Source: Elephas maximus indicus (lineage: Eukaryota > Chordata > Mammalia > Proboscidea > Elephantidae). From it: a DNA stretch of 64,000 nt. The notes below the pieces were generated by a model. That model searched no databases. It saw only the letters and a list, made by a program, of their open reading frames with translations, and was not told the DNA's origin. The first letter of the stretch is position 1; each line of letters opens with the position of its first letter. Below are positions 33,834-44,704 of the stretch, in pieces. Position numbers and translations under genes: made by a program. Location: assembly GCF_024166365.1 (NCBI RefSeq), contig NC_064826.1, positions 25,072,001 through 25,136,000 on the forward strand, given 5' to 3'.

Positions 33834-35207
33834 GGTATATTTATATTTGAACTAATCTAGTACTCTACCACTGACACAGTGTTAAGCCATAATCGTACTG
33901 CAATGGGATAGTCTATGGATGATCAAGAACCGTGACACTTAACTCTGCACTTTGGACTGAAGCTGCTGCTTCCCTGCTTGAGCACTCAGGCCTTGACTTC
34001 TTTTGTCCATCCTGTACCCTGCAAGAATGCTATAGGTTTCTGCAGTTGCCCAAAGCTTCTCTGGACATTGACTGGGCAGGAAGTGAAGGACCTTTTTTGT
34101 TGTTAACTCTGGTCTACAAAGAAAAGCAGAACATCAGTGTTTGAAAGAAAGCTCTTCCTTTGCATCTGTTTTTTGATGCCAATCCCTTCAAAATGCTCAG
34201 TATGCCTTCAATATCTTATTTTCTCCAATAGTTAAAAGTGTCTGCTTCCAGCTTTCCTCTGATCTTGAAGTTAAAAGTGTTTACAGTTCTGCTTTGTTGC
34301 TGTTATTTATTCCTCCCATTGCAGTTTAATTAATAAGAGATTGCATCTTACTCATTTCGTCTCTCAGGACAATGCTTCAAAGAACCAGCCATCTAAGCCA
34401 ATGCTTAACAGCTTTACTCCCAAGAGCATATTTCACAGTGATACTGAATTTTAGCCTTCAGATATGGTCATTACATGCTGAAGATCTGGCATTCGCGATA
34501 CAGTTTAATAATTGGATATAATTGCACCATTCATCTTGGTAGAATTTTTAATGGGCTGTACATAAACAAGTGTATTTAAAAATAAGATGGATGGAAATCT
34601 TTTTGTGTTACCCCAACATTTAGTAATTTTAATTGCATGGAGAGAGTTCATATTTGGGTAAGCAGAAATTAGGCTGCCGCTTATTATTCAGATGATTTAT
34701 ATAATTTCTAAGGTGGGCAGCTACTTCTTTACAAATGTTTAAAGCTTTCTATAGGGTCACCATGAGTCTAAATTGGCTTCCAGGCAGTGGGTTTTTGGGT
34801 CATACATAATTTGGGAAAGTACTGAGCAGGGCATTTATACTTTTATTGTTCTTTTACGGCATAAAATCTGGTGCGTAAGTGAAATTACAGAAAAATGTCT
34901 GAGGCGCTAACTCTGCAGGCAGCGGCAGCTGGCAGGGGTAGATGGCTAGGGCTGGCATCTGAGCTGCGGTTGCTGTTGGTGACTGCACTGCTGCGTTTAG
35001 GGAAGCATTTTTTTTTTCCCTGAAACTTCCTTCAGCAACTCCTTTGGCCTCCCTAGACAGTTCACTGTGATTCAGCTGGATCCTAATTGTCAGAAAGAAG
35101 TAATGTTTGAAAACAGGAAGCTGGATGCAGGATCTTCTGGTAGTTTGTATATGAAACTGGGTTAAAAAAAAAAATTAGGTTCCCTCAATCCATGATTGTC
35201 AAGAGGA
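33834..35207. other. Intronic, mostly unrecognised; small SINE tail
   Basis: A short AfroSINE tail remnant at about 34750-34798 ('tatagggtcaccatgagtct', 'ggcagtgggttttt'). Otherwise there is no supported feature. Confidence 0.5.
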
Positions 35208-35418
35208 ATAAAAAAACCAAACCCGTTAGGTCCATTCCAACTCACGGTGACCGCATGTGCTACAGAGTAGAACTGAGCGCCACAGGGTTTTCTTGGTTGC
35301 AATCTTTACAGAAGCAGATTGCCAGGCCTTTCTTTTGTGGCACTGCTGGGTGGATTTGAATCGCCAACCTTTCACTTAGTAGCAGAGAACAAACTGTTTA
35401 CACCACCAAGATTCCTCC
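35208..35418 (-). mobile_element. AfroSINE, long variant, antisense
   Basis: 'aaaaaaccaaacccgttagg', 'gcaatctttacagaagcaga', 'gatttgaatcgccaaccttt', ending near 'accaccaagattcctcc'. Diverged. Confidence 0.88.
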
Positions 35419-35428
35419 TTCAAGAGGG

Positions 35429-35950
35429 ATCCAAAACCCATTGCAGTAGGGTCAATTCCAACTCATAGTGACCCTATAGGACAGAGTAGAACTGCCTCAT
35501 AGGATTTTTAAGGCTGAAATCTTTATGGAAGATTGATTCCATATTACAAAGAATATTGAATGTACCATGGGCTGCCAGAAGAATGAACAAATCTGTCTTG
35601 AAAGAAGTACAGCCAGAATGCTTCTTAGAATCGAAGATGGTGAAGCTTTGTCTTACTTACTTTGAACGTGTTATCAGGAGGGACCAGTCCCTGGAGAAGG
35701 ACATCATACTTGATTGGTAAAGTAGAGGGTCACTGTAAAAGAGGAAGACCCTCAACGAGGTGGATTGAATAGTGGCTGCAACAATGTTGTACATAGGGTC
35801 GCTATGAGTCAGAACTGACTCGACGGTATCAAACAACAACCTTTATGGAAGCAGACTGTCACGTCTTTCTCCCGTGGAGTGGCAGGTGGGTTCAAACCGT
35901 CGACCTTTCAGTTAGCAGCCGAGTGCTTTACCACTGCACCACCAGGTCTT
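35429..35950 (-). mobile_element. AfroSINE, long variant, antisense, split by RTE
   Basis: The left part 35429-35530 ('cattgcagtagggtcaattc' to 'aaggctgaaatctttatgga') and right part 35841-35950 ('cagactgtcacgtctttctc' to 'ctgcaccaccagg') form one element. A sense RTE fragment separates them. Confidence 0.93.
35531..35840 (+). mobile_element. RTE 3' fragment inserted into an AfroSINE
   Basis: 'gaagaatgaacaaatctgtc', 'gaagaagtacagccagaatg'-like block, 'gggaccagtccctggagaag', ending 'aaacaacaac'. The perfect 10-bp duplication ctttatggaa lies at 35521-35530 and 35841-35850. Confidence 0.95.
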
Positions 35951-38837
35951 GTGCAAAGGGGATAAATCCCCAAGTATTAGAAGACTACATATCAAGCATG
36001 TCTAAGGTTCTGATTTGGTACTAAAGCTTTTAGATGATAATGGAAATATGGCTGAAGTAAAACACAGTGTAGAAGAATTCCTGAGGCAGTCGTTGGAGCA
36101 CATGGTAATGTTGCTTAAATTTTATCCTGGCTTTTGTTATCTTGTGAGATGAAATACACAGCACATAGAAAACAGCTTTTGCCTTTCAAGGGAGTAAACG
36201 TCTTCTAATTAGGAGTGGGTGTTCAGCTCAGCCTATGCTGTCTAAGGAGCTGGCAGGCTAACGCTCCCAATACATGCCCGCCCACATTCATTTGTTGTTA
36301 TCTTTCATGAAATGCTTTGTAACCAACTTTGTGTTAAATATACAGATGCTGGTGATAATTGGTCCAGATTTGAGATCTCAAGATTTAAATTTAGGAAGAC
36401 TAATAAGAAAAGAGATGCTATACCTTGTGTACTGCGTGCTCTTTGTAAGGAATGATAGAACACTGTGGAGCAGACAGATGTCCCGAGCCTCTCACGGATT
36501 GCCCTTCCCCAGAGTCTTATATTTTTATATTACTGAACTTTTCTTTTAATAGAAATGCTATTCATAATTTCAAAAGAACACACAGCATAAAACCTTTGTA
36601 GCTTTGTATTTGTGGACTGACTCAGGATGCGTAGCGATAGAGAAGTGTACACAAAGATTGCCTTGGTGACAACTGCAGAAAACGCCTTGCTGGGGATTTG
36701 GGTACATCAGATAGAAAAATTTTGTTTGCTTGTTTTACATTCTTGTAGAGAAATGAATCAAAGCATTTGAAAAACTGGTATATAAATATAAAATTTTTTT
36801 AAATCTATAGAACAAAATAAAAAACACCGTAATTTTCATATATCGCAGTTTGATGGAGACCTTTAGAAAATGGCAGAGCTTTCTCATATTTTCATTCCAA
36901 GCATGGCAGTTACTGACATTAAAAAAAAAAAAAAGGATCGTAGGAGAGTTGCACAATGTGGACCTCAATTTTAGAATGATTTTGAATCTCTAGCATAGAT
37001 GGAAAACGAATTTCAGTCAAAATGAGTAACTCATTAATTTGAAAGATAATTTTAAGAAGGTGAATATAGAAATAGCTTTTTTGAGACAGTCATCTTACAT
37101 TGATATTTCTTATACTGTTGTTTATGGGAGACTTCACAAAGACTTTTTAGAAAAGGAATTATGGTATTAAGCTCAGTCATGGCCTTTTTTCTTTGCACTG
37201 ATTGAAACCTTTGCGAGTTATAGTTTCTGTTCATTTTTGCTTCTCATGCGCTTAACCCCTCATTATACTTTCTTTTCAGACTGTCTCTACTAACAGTTCT
37301 GAGAGTTGTTGGGGCGTGGTTGCCATGTTCTTATTTTGCATGTTAGAACCAGGAGACACAGTCTGTTGTGTAGTGTGTAAGAAGGGGTGACTATTTCGTA
37401 TTGGAACCCTTGTAAACTCCATGTATGAGGCTAGTTGCCGTGGTTCTAGGGAGAGTGACAACTTGAATGAAGCAGATAAATAACTAATATTTTGAGTTTT
37501 AAAATTGTTGTGACAAATGGTCTTTCTTCAGTCAACACAATCCTTTTGAGTTCTAAAAAATTACATATGAAAATGATATTTAATTTTTCTTCTTTGCCCC
37601 TTTGCCACGACATGACCCACAGCTATGTTCCCTAAACATTCCCACCAGCAGACAGGGGAGGGTGGATACACAGCCCAAAGCATCCCATCCACCTAGGGAG
37701 TTGTCTTCAAGTCAGAAGTTTTATCTGAAATGCCATGACCATTTTATATTTTTTTCTTTGTCCTTGATTAAATATATAAATGATAACTACATTTTCAGGT
37801 ATTACATTACTCTACATTTGATAAACACACTTATTTCATGATAGATGTAATTTATCCTAAGTCTGATTCTGTAACTTCTTTCCTTCGGCACATAAGCTCG
37901 TAGTACTCATTGCGTTTTCATATTGGGATTTTTAATTGTGAACTCATGTTTTCTTAAATGTCATCTGTGGGATTTCTCTGAGGCCTGGTTTTTAAGTACA
38001 TTCTTCCAGAGACAATTTGTGTTTGCTTCTACCAGGTGCCTGGGATGACTTTAAATTGTATATTGGATTTTTTTCTGAGCCATATATATTGTGTGAATTC
38101 TGTCCCCCAATACCTTGTAAGTTCAGGCACCTGGTTAGGAATTTGTCCTTTTTTTTTCTCCCCAACTCACCCAGGCCCAAATCTGTAGCACAGACAGGTC
38201 TCCCCTATTTCTCTGTACTTTTTTCTGCTACACCCCTGAAGGTGTCACTATTTGGGGAGTTCCAAATTCATAAGGGGATCTTTGACCAGCTCTCCACATA
38301 TGTTGGCCCTGGTTGTGTCTCCTACCTCTATGTACCTAGTCACTTGGCCCCTATTCTTCTAGCTAAAACTGTCTTGAATCCCTCACCAGGATTAGCAGAT
38401 GCTTTCTCATTGGTTTTGGTCTCCAGAGAAGTTCCCTTCCTTGTTGTCCTATAAAAAATGCAATTGATAATAAGATTAAAATATTTTATTTGGCATTTAG
38501 GAGAAATTGGAGGATATCTCTCGTTACCTAGCCACTTAGAAACAATACATTCTTGAATGCTTGCTCTGCGTCAGTCAGGCACAGTCCTGGTCCCTGCGCT
38601 GGAAAACATGGCCATCCTTTTGAGTAATGAAAATGGGATCCACTCAGCTCTCCTTACACCTTGTCTAGATCTCCAGGTGACAGGCACTTTCATGGCAACT
38701 GAAGCTCTTGGAATCTCCATGTTCTCATCTATGAAATAATGATATTAGACTAGCTGATCACTGAGCATTCTTCCAGCTCTAACCATCTTTGACTCCTAAG
38801 CCACTAAAAACTTTTTTTTTCTGCTTTTATGCTCACA
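35951..38837. other. Intronic, repeat-poor
   Basis: Nearly 3 kb with no young transposon. At about 38690-38790, 'catctatgaaataatgatat' with 'cattcttccagctctaacca' resembles an ancient MIR/L2-type repeat. No supported gene. Confidence 0.45.
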
Positions 38838-39022
38838 ATGGGTAGTGCAAACGGTTAACACACGTGGCTGTTAACCAAACGGTTGGAGGTTTGAGTCCAC
38901 CAGAGGTACCTCAGAATAAAGTCCTAGCCATCTACCTCCACTGAAAAACATTATGAAGCCTGGTTCTATTCTGACACACATGGGTCACCTTGAGTCTGAA
39001 TCTACTCCACAGCAGCTCGGTG
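38838..39022 (+). mobile_element. AfroSINE, older type, 180 bp before GPR37 exon 2
   Basis: 'gggtagtgcaaacggttaac', 'ctgttaaccaaacggttgga', 'tattctgacacacatgggtc', 'ccttgagtctgaatctactc'. It is diverged and ends about 178 bp upstream of the exon 2 acceptor. Confidence 0.88.
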
Positions 39023-39199
39023 ACACAGGCTTTATGCTTACAGTGATTCAGCTGAGGTCACCAGCCCAGTTCCCCATGCCTTGTTTGTTCCAGGAAATTG
39101 TTCTTTCTTTTTTTGTACTGCTTTACCAATCTGGATTTCCTAGTGTTCTGATCTTCCACAGACCACATGAAACAAATGTCTTCTGTGTTCCTCCCACAG

Positions 39200-40018
39200 G
39201 TTGCTTCTCTTGGAGTCACTACGTTCACATTATGTGCTCTGTGTATAGACCGCTTCCGTGCTGCCACGAATGTACAGATGTACTATGAAATGATCGAAAA
39301 CTGCTCTTCCACAACTGCCAAGCTTGCTGTCATATGGGTTGGTGCTCTCTTGCTGGCACTTCCAGAAGTTGTTCTCCGCCAGCTGAGCAAGGAGGATTTG
39401 GGGTTTAGCAGCTGGGCCCCCACAGAACGGTGCATTATAAAGGTCTCTCCTGATTTACCGGACACCATCTATGTGTTAGCCCTCACCTATGACAGTGCGA
39501 GACTCTGGTGGTATTTTGGCTGCTACTTCTGTTTGCCCACACTTTTCACCATCACCTGCTCCCTAGTGACTGCAAGGAAGATCCGCAAAGCAGAGAAGGC
39601 CTGCACCCGAGGGAATAAGCGGCAGATTCAGCTAGAAAGCCAGATGAACTGCACAGTGGTGGCTTTGACCATTTTGTATGGCTTTTGCATCATTCCTGAA
39701 AATATCTGCAACATTGTCACAGCCTACATGGCTACTGGGGTTTCACAGCAGACGATGGACCTTCTGAATATCATCAGCCAGTTTCTTTTGTTCTTTAAGT
39801 CTTGTGTCACGCCGGTTCTCCTTTTCTGTCTTTGCAAACCCTTCAGCCGGGCATTTATGGAGTGCTGCTGCTGTTGTTGTGAGGAGTGCGTTCAGAAGTC
39901 CTCAACAGTGACCAGTGATGACAATGACAATGAGTACACCACAGAGCTTGAGCTCTCACCTTTCAGTACCATACGTCGTGAAATGTCCACTTTTGCGTCT
40001 GTTGGAACTCACTGCTGA
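39200..40018 (+). CDS. GPR37: GPR37 exon 2 (residues 344-615)
   Basis: This exon encodes TM3 to TM7 and the cytoplasmic tail of GPR37 and starts in phase 0 with VASLGV. TM3 ends in CIDRFR (D360-R361), the counterpart of the class A DRY motif. TM4 (about 383-402) carries the ALPEVV turn. Extracellular loop 2 contains the second disulfide cysteine (ERCIIK). TM5 follows [10 protein letters not shown], and TM6 is in the [13 protein letters not shown] segment. TM7 has TP (T547-P548) where most class A receptors have NPxxY. The tail has six consecutive cysteines in [10 protein letters not shown] (564-573), a palmitoylation-type cluster, then a Ser/Thr/Asp-rich stretch and the terminal GTHC, a PDZ-ligand-like end. 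TGA is at 40016-40018. Intact; total length 615 aa versus 613 in human from memory. Confidence 0.97.
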   Translation, partial: VASLGVTTFTLCALCIDRFRAATNVQMYYEMIENCSSTTAKLAVIWVGALLLALPEVVLRQLSKEDLGFSSWAPTERCIIKVSPDLPDTIYVLALTYDSARLWWYFGCYFCLPTLFTITCSLVTARKIRKAEKACTRGNKRQIQLESQMNCTVVALTILYGFCIIPENICNIVTAYMATGVSQQTMDLLNIISQFLLFFKSCVTPVLLFCLCKPFSRAFMECCCCCCEECVQKSSTVTSDDNDNEYTTELELSPFSTIRREMSTFASVGTHC

Positions 40019-40512
40019 AGGACAGATTTGGTTTGTTTAGATTTGTTGATTTGTTTAATTTTAATATCCCGTGACCGTTTTTACTTCCTATTTTTCCTTA
40101 CAGGGAAAAACATGCAAAAAAATTAACTACTGTAGAACTGGTTTTGCCAATTAATATTTGTGCTTTAAAAAATGTTTCTATTTAGTTATTTAAGGAGAGC
40201 AAGGAGGCTAATAGGTTTAGATCATTTTATCTGGTACGGTGCTAATATTTTATTGGAGAAAATTTACTGCACCTTAACCTAATTAATTGCTAGTTTTCTT
40301 TCTTGCTTTTTAAAAAAAATATTATCATTGTATATTGATGATAGCCATGTGATTTTACGGGCAATTTTATGTTTGAGTTGTGATTGGAGCTATGTTGTAT
40401 ATGGGATTGTGAGAGGATTTGTAGTTAGATGCATTCACAAAGTAGCACCAAATAAATGACACTTTATTCTTTAACCTTATTGTCAATCTGCTTTTAACCA
40501 AGATTCAATAAA
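40019..40512 (+). other. GPR37: GPR37 3' UTR, minimum extent
   Basis: AT-rich and repeat-free sequence follows the stop codon. AATAAA hexamers occur at 40451-40456 and 40507-40512, and another at 40749-40754. The 3' UTR end is not directly visible; sequence up to about 41020 has no recognised repeat. Confidence 0.7.
40451..40456 (+). promoter_or_regulatory. GPR37: Candidate poly(A) signal AATAAA
   Basis: First canonical hexamer after the GPR37 stop codon, 433 nt downstream, followed by T-rich sequence. Alternatives lie at 40507-40512 and 40749-40754. Confidence 0.6.
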
Positions 40513-41023
40513 TTTTTTAATTGCCTTAAAGACGCAATTACTGGTCCTATTCACAATTTAAAATTGGCTTTATGGTTTCATAATTACGCTTTCCTTTAAG
40601 GCAGGTAATCACTATGTTATAAAGAAGTTTTCCTAATAGTACTATTTTATATGCATGATTCATAAAACTATATTGTATGTTAAAACGAAACTGTATTTTT
40701 AATAATCAGATATAGATGTAAATTACTTCCAGATATTTATAAAATATGAATAAATAGCTGAGTAGGAAGAAAGTATCTTTTTTTTTCTATTATTCACCTC
40801 TGAACTAGCATATGGAGCTTCAAGTTTTCCCGTGAGGAAGTATGGACAGAATCAAGGGCTAGAAAACAATGCATGTCAGCAGATTTCCTCTGAATGCTGC
40901 CCTATGAAGCATGGTGAATCCTAGGTGAAGCACTCTGAATTCCAACTTTTCTCCTTTTACAAAATGAACTTGATTAAATCTTTATAATTTAATTTCTTTA
41001 AGTAGGATGGAAATACAATACCC

Positions 41024-41171
41024 GGTGCTGTTGAATTAATTCCAACTCACAACAACCCTTTAGGACAGAGTAGAACTGCCCCATAGGGTTTCTGAGGAGC
41101 ACCTAGTAGATTCGAACTGCTGACCTTTTGGTTAGCAGCCGAACTCTTAACCACTGCGCCACCAGGGTATC
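41024..41171 (-). mobile_element. AfroSINE, antisense
   Basis: 'ctgttgaattaattccaact', 'ctttaggacagagtagaact', 'gattcgaactgctgaccttt', 'ccactgcgccaccagggtat'. First of three antisense SINEs in a row. Confidence 0.92.
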
Positions 41172-41206
41172 TGAAAGTATATGTTTACATGCCTTGGTCG
41201 ACCAGT

Positions 41207-41408
41207 AACCAGTTGCCACTGAGTCTATTCTGACGCATGGTGACCCCATTTGTTTAAGAGTAGAACTGCACTCCATAAGGTTTTCAAGACTGTGTGGCCT
41301 TTAAGAAGCATATTGCCAGACTTTTCTTCTGAGGTGCTTCTGGGTGGGTTTGAACCACCAAACTTTCAGTTAGTAGTCCAGCACTTAACTGTACCACCCA
41401 GGGACTCC
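41207..41408 (-). mobile_element. AfroSINE, long variant, antisense
   Basis: 'gttgccactgagtctattct', 'tggcctttaagaagcatatt', 'gggtttgaaccaccaaactt', ending 'accacccagggactcc'. Diverged. Confidence 0.88.
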
Positions 41409-41423
41409 TACATGTCTTGGTTA

Positions 41424-41595
41424 AAACAAAACAAAACAAAAAAAGCCCGCTGCCATCAAGTCTATTTTGACTCATAGTGACCCTATAGGACAGAGCAGAA
41501 CTGTCCTATAGGGTTTCCAAGCAGCGGCAGGTGGATTCGAACGGCCAACCTTTTGGTTAGCAGCCAAGCTCTTAACCACTCCCACCAGGGCTCCA
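41424..41595 (-). mobile_element. AfroSINE, antisense
   Basis: Begins with CAAAA repeats, then 'gctgccatcaagtctatttt' and 'ggattcgaacggccaacctt'. The duplication tacatgtc(t/c)tggtta lies at 41409-41423 and 41596-41610 (14 of 15 bases). Confidence 0.93.
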
Positions 41596-41841
41596 TACAT
41601 GTCCTGGTTAGAACCTTCAAATACTTAAATACTGCCTTTAACTTGACATTTCATAAACTGCCAATGAAAGACTAACCCCCTCTATTAGAATTATTTGAAT
41701 CCCCTTTCTCACTTCTTAAAGAGTTCAAGTTGCAGTTATCGTGTAGGATGCCTGCATGGGACGCATGTATAGACAAGATGGCAGAGACAGTGACCTAGTG
41801 ATGCAATGATATTTAAAGCTACCAAAGAATATGTGTGGTTG

Positions 41842-41885
41842 TAATGTCTTCAGAAAACTTGTATAATGTCTTCAGAAAACTTGTA
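41842..41885 (+). repeat. 22-bp direct tandem duplication
   Basis: 'taatgtcttcagaaaacttg' plus 'ta' occurs twice back to back at 41842-41863 and 41864-41885, with no mismatch. Confidence 0.95.
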
Positions 41886-42030
41886 GTATGGGGAGCCCAG
41901 TTTTGTGACTGAGAACTGCCCTCTGCTTTTTCTGTTTGTCGTTTTCTGTACTATTTAGCATAAATGAGCCAGGGCCTTCTTTCTTCTAGATTATAACATG
42001 ATGGTATTTAAAACCACTAACCTTTAGTGC

Positions 42031-42203
42031 GGAAACCCTGGTGGCGTAGTGATTAAGTGCTACGGCTGCTAACCAAAGGGTCGGCAGTTCGAATCTGCCA
42101 GGAGCTCCTTGGAAACTCTGTGGGGCAGTTCTACTCTGTCCTATACTGTCGCTATGAGTTGGAATCAACTCGACGGCACTGGGTTTGGTTTGGTTTTTGT
42201 TTT
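42031..42203 (+). mobile_element. AfroSINE, well preserved
   Basis: Head 'accctggtggcgtagtgatt', B box 'ggcagttcgaatctg', tail 'gttggaatcaactcgacggc' then GGTTT repeats. The perfect 12-bp duplication aacctttagtgc lies at 42019-42030 and 42204-42215. It is among the least diverged copies here. Confidence 0.96.
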
Positions 42204-42215
42204 AACCTTTAGTGC

Positions 42216-43660
42216 CAGAAAAATTAAAAATCACTTGACCCAAACTGTTCATCTTCTAGATGAAACCCAGATTCACCAAGTGACGGTTCCCAGACTCCCT
42301 CCTTTTTCCAGTCCAGTACTCTTGAAAGAGATTTTTTTTCTGCTCTCTCTGTTCTAAGGGATTTGAGGGAGATTAAAAACAAGGCGCCATTGTCTTCTTT
42401 CAGATGCCTGTAATAGGTTTTTGGAAAACTTCTCAAGAGGATATCTTGGCTAGGTTTCGACTGCTGAACAGATCAGCAGTTGTGATTCCACAGTATCTCT
42501 CATGGTAGTCATCTTTATAAATCAAGAACCAGTGACTGAGTACATGGTGTAGAAAGAGCTCTGGGCTGCTACCTGTGGCAAGTAAGGGTGAGTAAAGTTC
42601 AGTCTCGGGCTTGACAGAACCAGGCAAGAATAAGACAAATACATATACGCCTATAATATAAACCAGGATCTGTTAGGTTCCATAAAAAGATAAAAAGTTC
42701 TATGATAGTTAAGGAAAGAGAACAGATCAGAGATCATGAAAGGATTTATGAGATAACAGAATGGGTAGGATGTCAGAAGGCATTGATGAGTTGATAACCG
42801 TAGGGTGGAGAGTGGACACTCCTGGAGGAGAGAGTAAATTAAACAAAGGAAGAAAGGAAGAATCATAGGGGACCATTAAAGAATAAATGGGTAGTCCAGT
42901 TTGGGTCCTGTATTATGTACTCATAGAAGCCTAGTGGAAAATAGTACTGAAAATACTGAAGCCACATTATAAAAGGGTCATGTTTTGAAAGAAGTTGCAA
43001 GGAGTCCTTCAGGAAATAGGGATTTGTTTTTAAGGATTTTGAGTATTGGAGTAGAATGATCACAAGTTGGCAACAGTTTAAATAGGCTGGCGAGGGGGGG
43101 GGGGTGGGAGCTGAAAGGGAAAAAACTAAGAAGAAGCTAATCTATGGGATTGAACCACAATGGAGGCAGTGGAAATTTAAATTTCTTTTTTTCCCTCATG
43201 CTTGCCTTTCTTCCTTTCAGTAATTGCAACATGTACCTTCTTATTGAACCCTACCTCTGTTAAAGTAGAAACTGATAGCTCAAACAAAGCCTCCCCAAGT
43301 ATAAAAGGATTTGGAAGTCTTTTCAGAGCCCTGTGTTTTCCATGAAAAGCAAACTCTATAACTACCATGCTTTTTGTGTTGTTAACTTTTTTTTTGTTCC
43401 ACTTCTCTTCAGTCAAGATCCTGCCCACTGTCTTCCCAGCCTTACTTTAGAAGAAGAAATTCATGTCTAAGATTAAAAAAAAGATTAAGCCCAGTAAAAT
43501 GTTGATTGATGAGAAAACTCTTGGAATAGTTTTTGAGTTACATTTTTGTAGTTTCAGGATAAATAGTCGATGAAAATCTTTTTGAAACACATTCATCTGT
43601 ATATACCTGGAGAGTTTGAAGATTCACAATTTTGAGGTCTTTTTCAAATTTATGACTTCA
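42216..43660. other. Intergenic, no gene seen
   Basis: Unique-looking or very old sequence with a G9 run at about 43095-43105. Open frames here are short and have no family features. Confidence 0.4.
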
Positions 43661-44704
43661 TTTACATTCAACTCAAAGTTTATTAAACTTCTTTGTGCCT
43701 GACGCCAGGCTAGGTAATGAGAACAGAGTAATTTAACAATTCTTATCCTTAAGATTCCTAACATTGAGTAGCTTATACTCTGGGATTAAGAAAGATATGT
43801 AAACAAATAAAATTTAGTATGACAAGTGCAGTGTGCACTAAGGATGAGAACAAAAAATGATAAAGTGATGGGGCGTAAAGGGTTGGGAAGAAGGAGGTAA
43901 GGATGAAGGCTTTACAGAGTAGAAATACGTAATGCTCACTGTTCCATTCTGTAGATGAACTAAGTGACTTACAGGATCCAGAATTTGTGTTTATTCCAGG
44001 GGAATGCCTATAATTATTTTCTTGAAATATATCCCTAATAAGTCTTTTTTCTTATTATTTGCATCTTTCTCAAAAGATCCACATGAACAATTACGGTGAT
44101 ATTGGTTTTAGTGTATTATAAGAAGTATGTAAGAGGTATTGGATGCTGAGCATTGGTTAAGTAACAGCTTTTCATTATAATATTCCAGGTGATTTATTCC
44201 ACAAATATTTAGCGAGTGTTGCTATATGTCAAGCAACATATTGTAGGTGCATGTGATACAGCTGTGAACAGGACCTACGAGAATCCCTGCCCTCTCTTTA
44301 CAAAATAAATTAAATACGTAGTATGTTTAACAGTGAAAAGGAACATGGAAAATAAATTTTTTTTTTTTTTTTTTTTTACCAGGGTATGGTGAGGGGTTAT
44401 GAAGAAGACCTTACTGCAAAGGTAGTGTTGAGTGAGAACTGAAGCAAACAAGGAAGTCATGTGGATATCTGGGGGAAGAAAAGCAAGAACTGGCAGTGCA
44501 AAAGCTCTGAGGAAGGAACATGTCTGATAGATTTCAGGGAAGTAAAGTAGCCAGTGTGAATGGAACAGATGGAGGGAGGGGAAGAGAAATAGCAGAAGAG
44601 ATCAGAGAGCTAAAAAGAGGATGAATGATGTAGAATCTTGTAAGCTATTGTAATTTTATTCTGAGCAAGACACCGTTGCATGGTTTTGGGTAGAGGCGTG
44701 GTGT
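43661..44704. other. Ancient repeat-derived stretch, family uncertain
   Basis: 'cacaaatatttagcgagtgt' with 'gctgtgaacaggacctacga' (44198-44282) and 'ctggcagtgcaaaagctctg' with 'gtagccagtgtgaatggaac' (44488-44565) follow layouts of old mammalian-wide repeats. A T21 run lies at 44357-44378. Names are not assigned. Confidence 0.45.

Larger units (their letters stand above)
14633..39199 (+). other. GPR37: GPR37 intron (24,567 bp, phase 0)
   Basis: The donor is gag|gtaatg at 14633. The acceptor is a pyrimidine-rich 'gttcctcccacag' ending at 39199. The intron splits the region between TM2 and TM3 right after the conserved cysteine segment. The reading frame stays open for 71 intron codons up to TGA at 14846-14848. 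The intron is packed with transposons, annotated separately. Confidence 0.95.

Noticed and set aside
39167..39199. Alternative GPR37 exon 2 start at the in-frame upstream ATG (39167)
   Set aside because: The codons before 39200 are the pyrimidine tract and acceptor of the intron; the frame is open only by chance.
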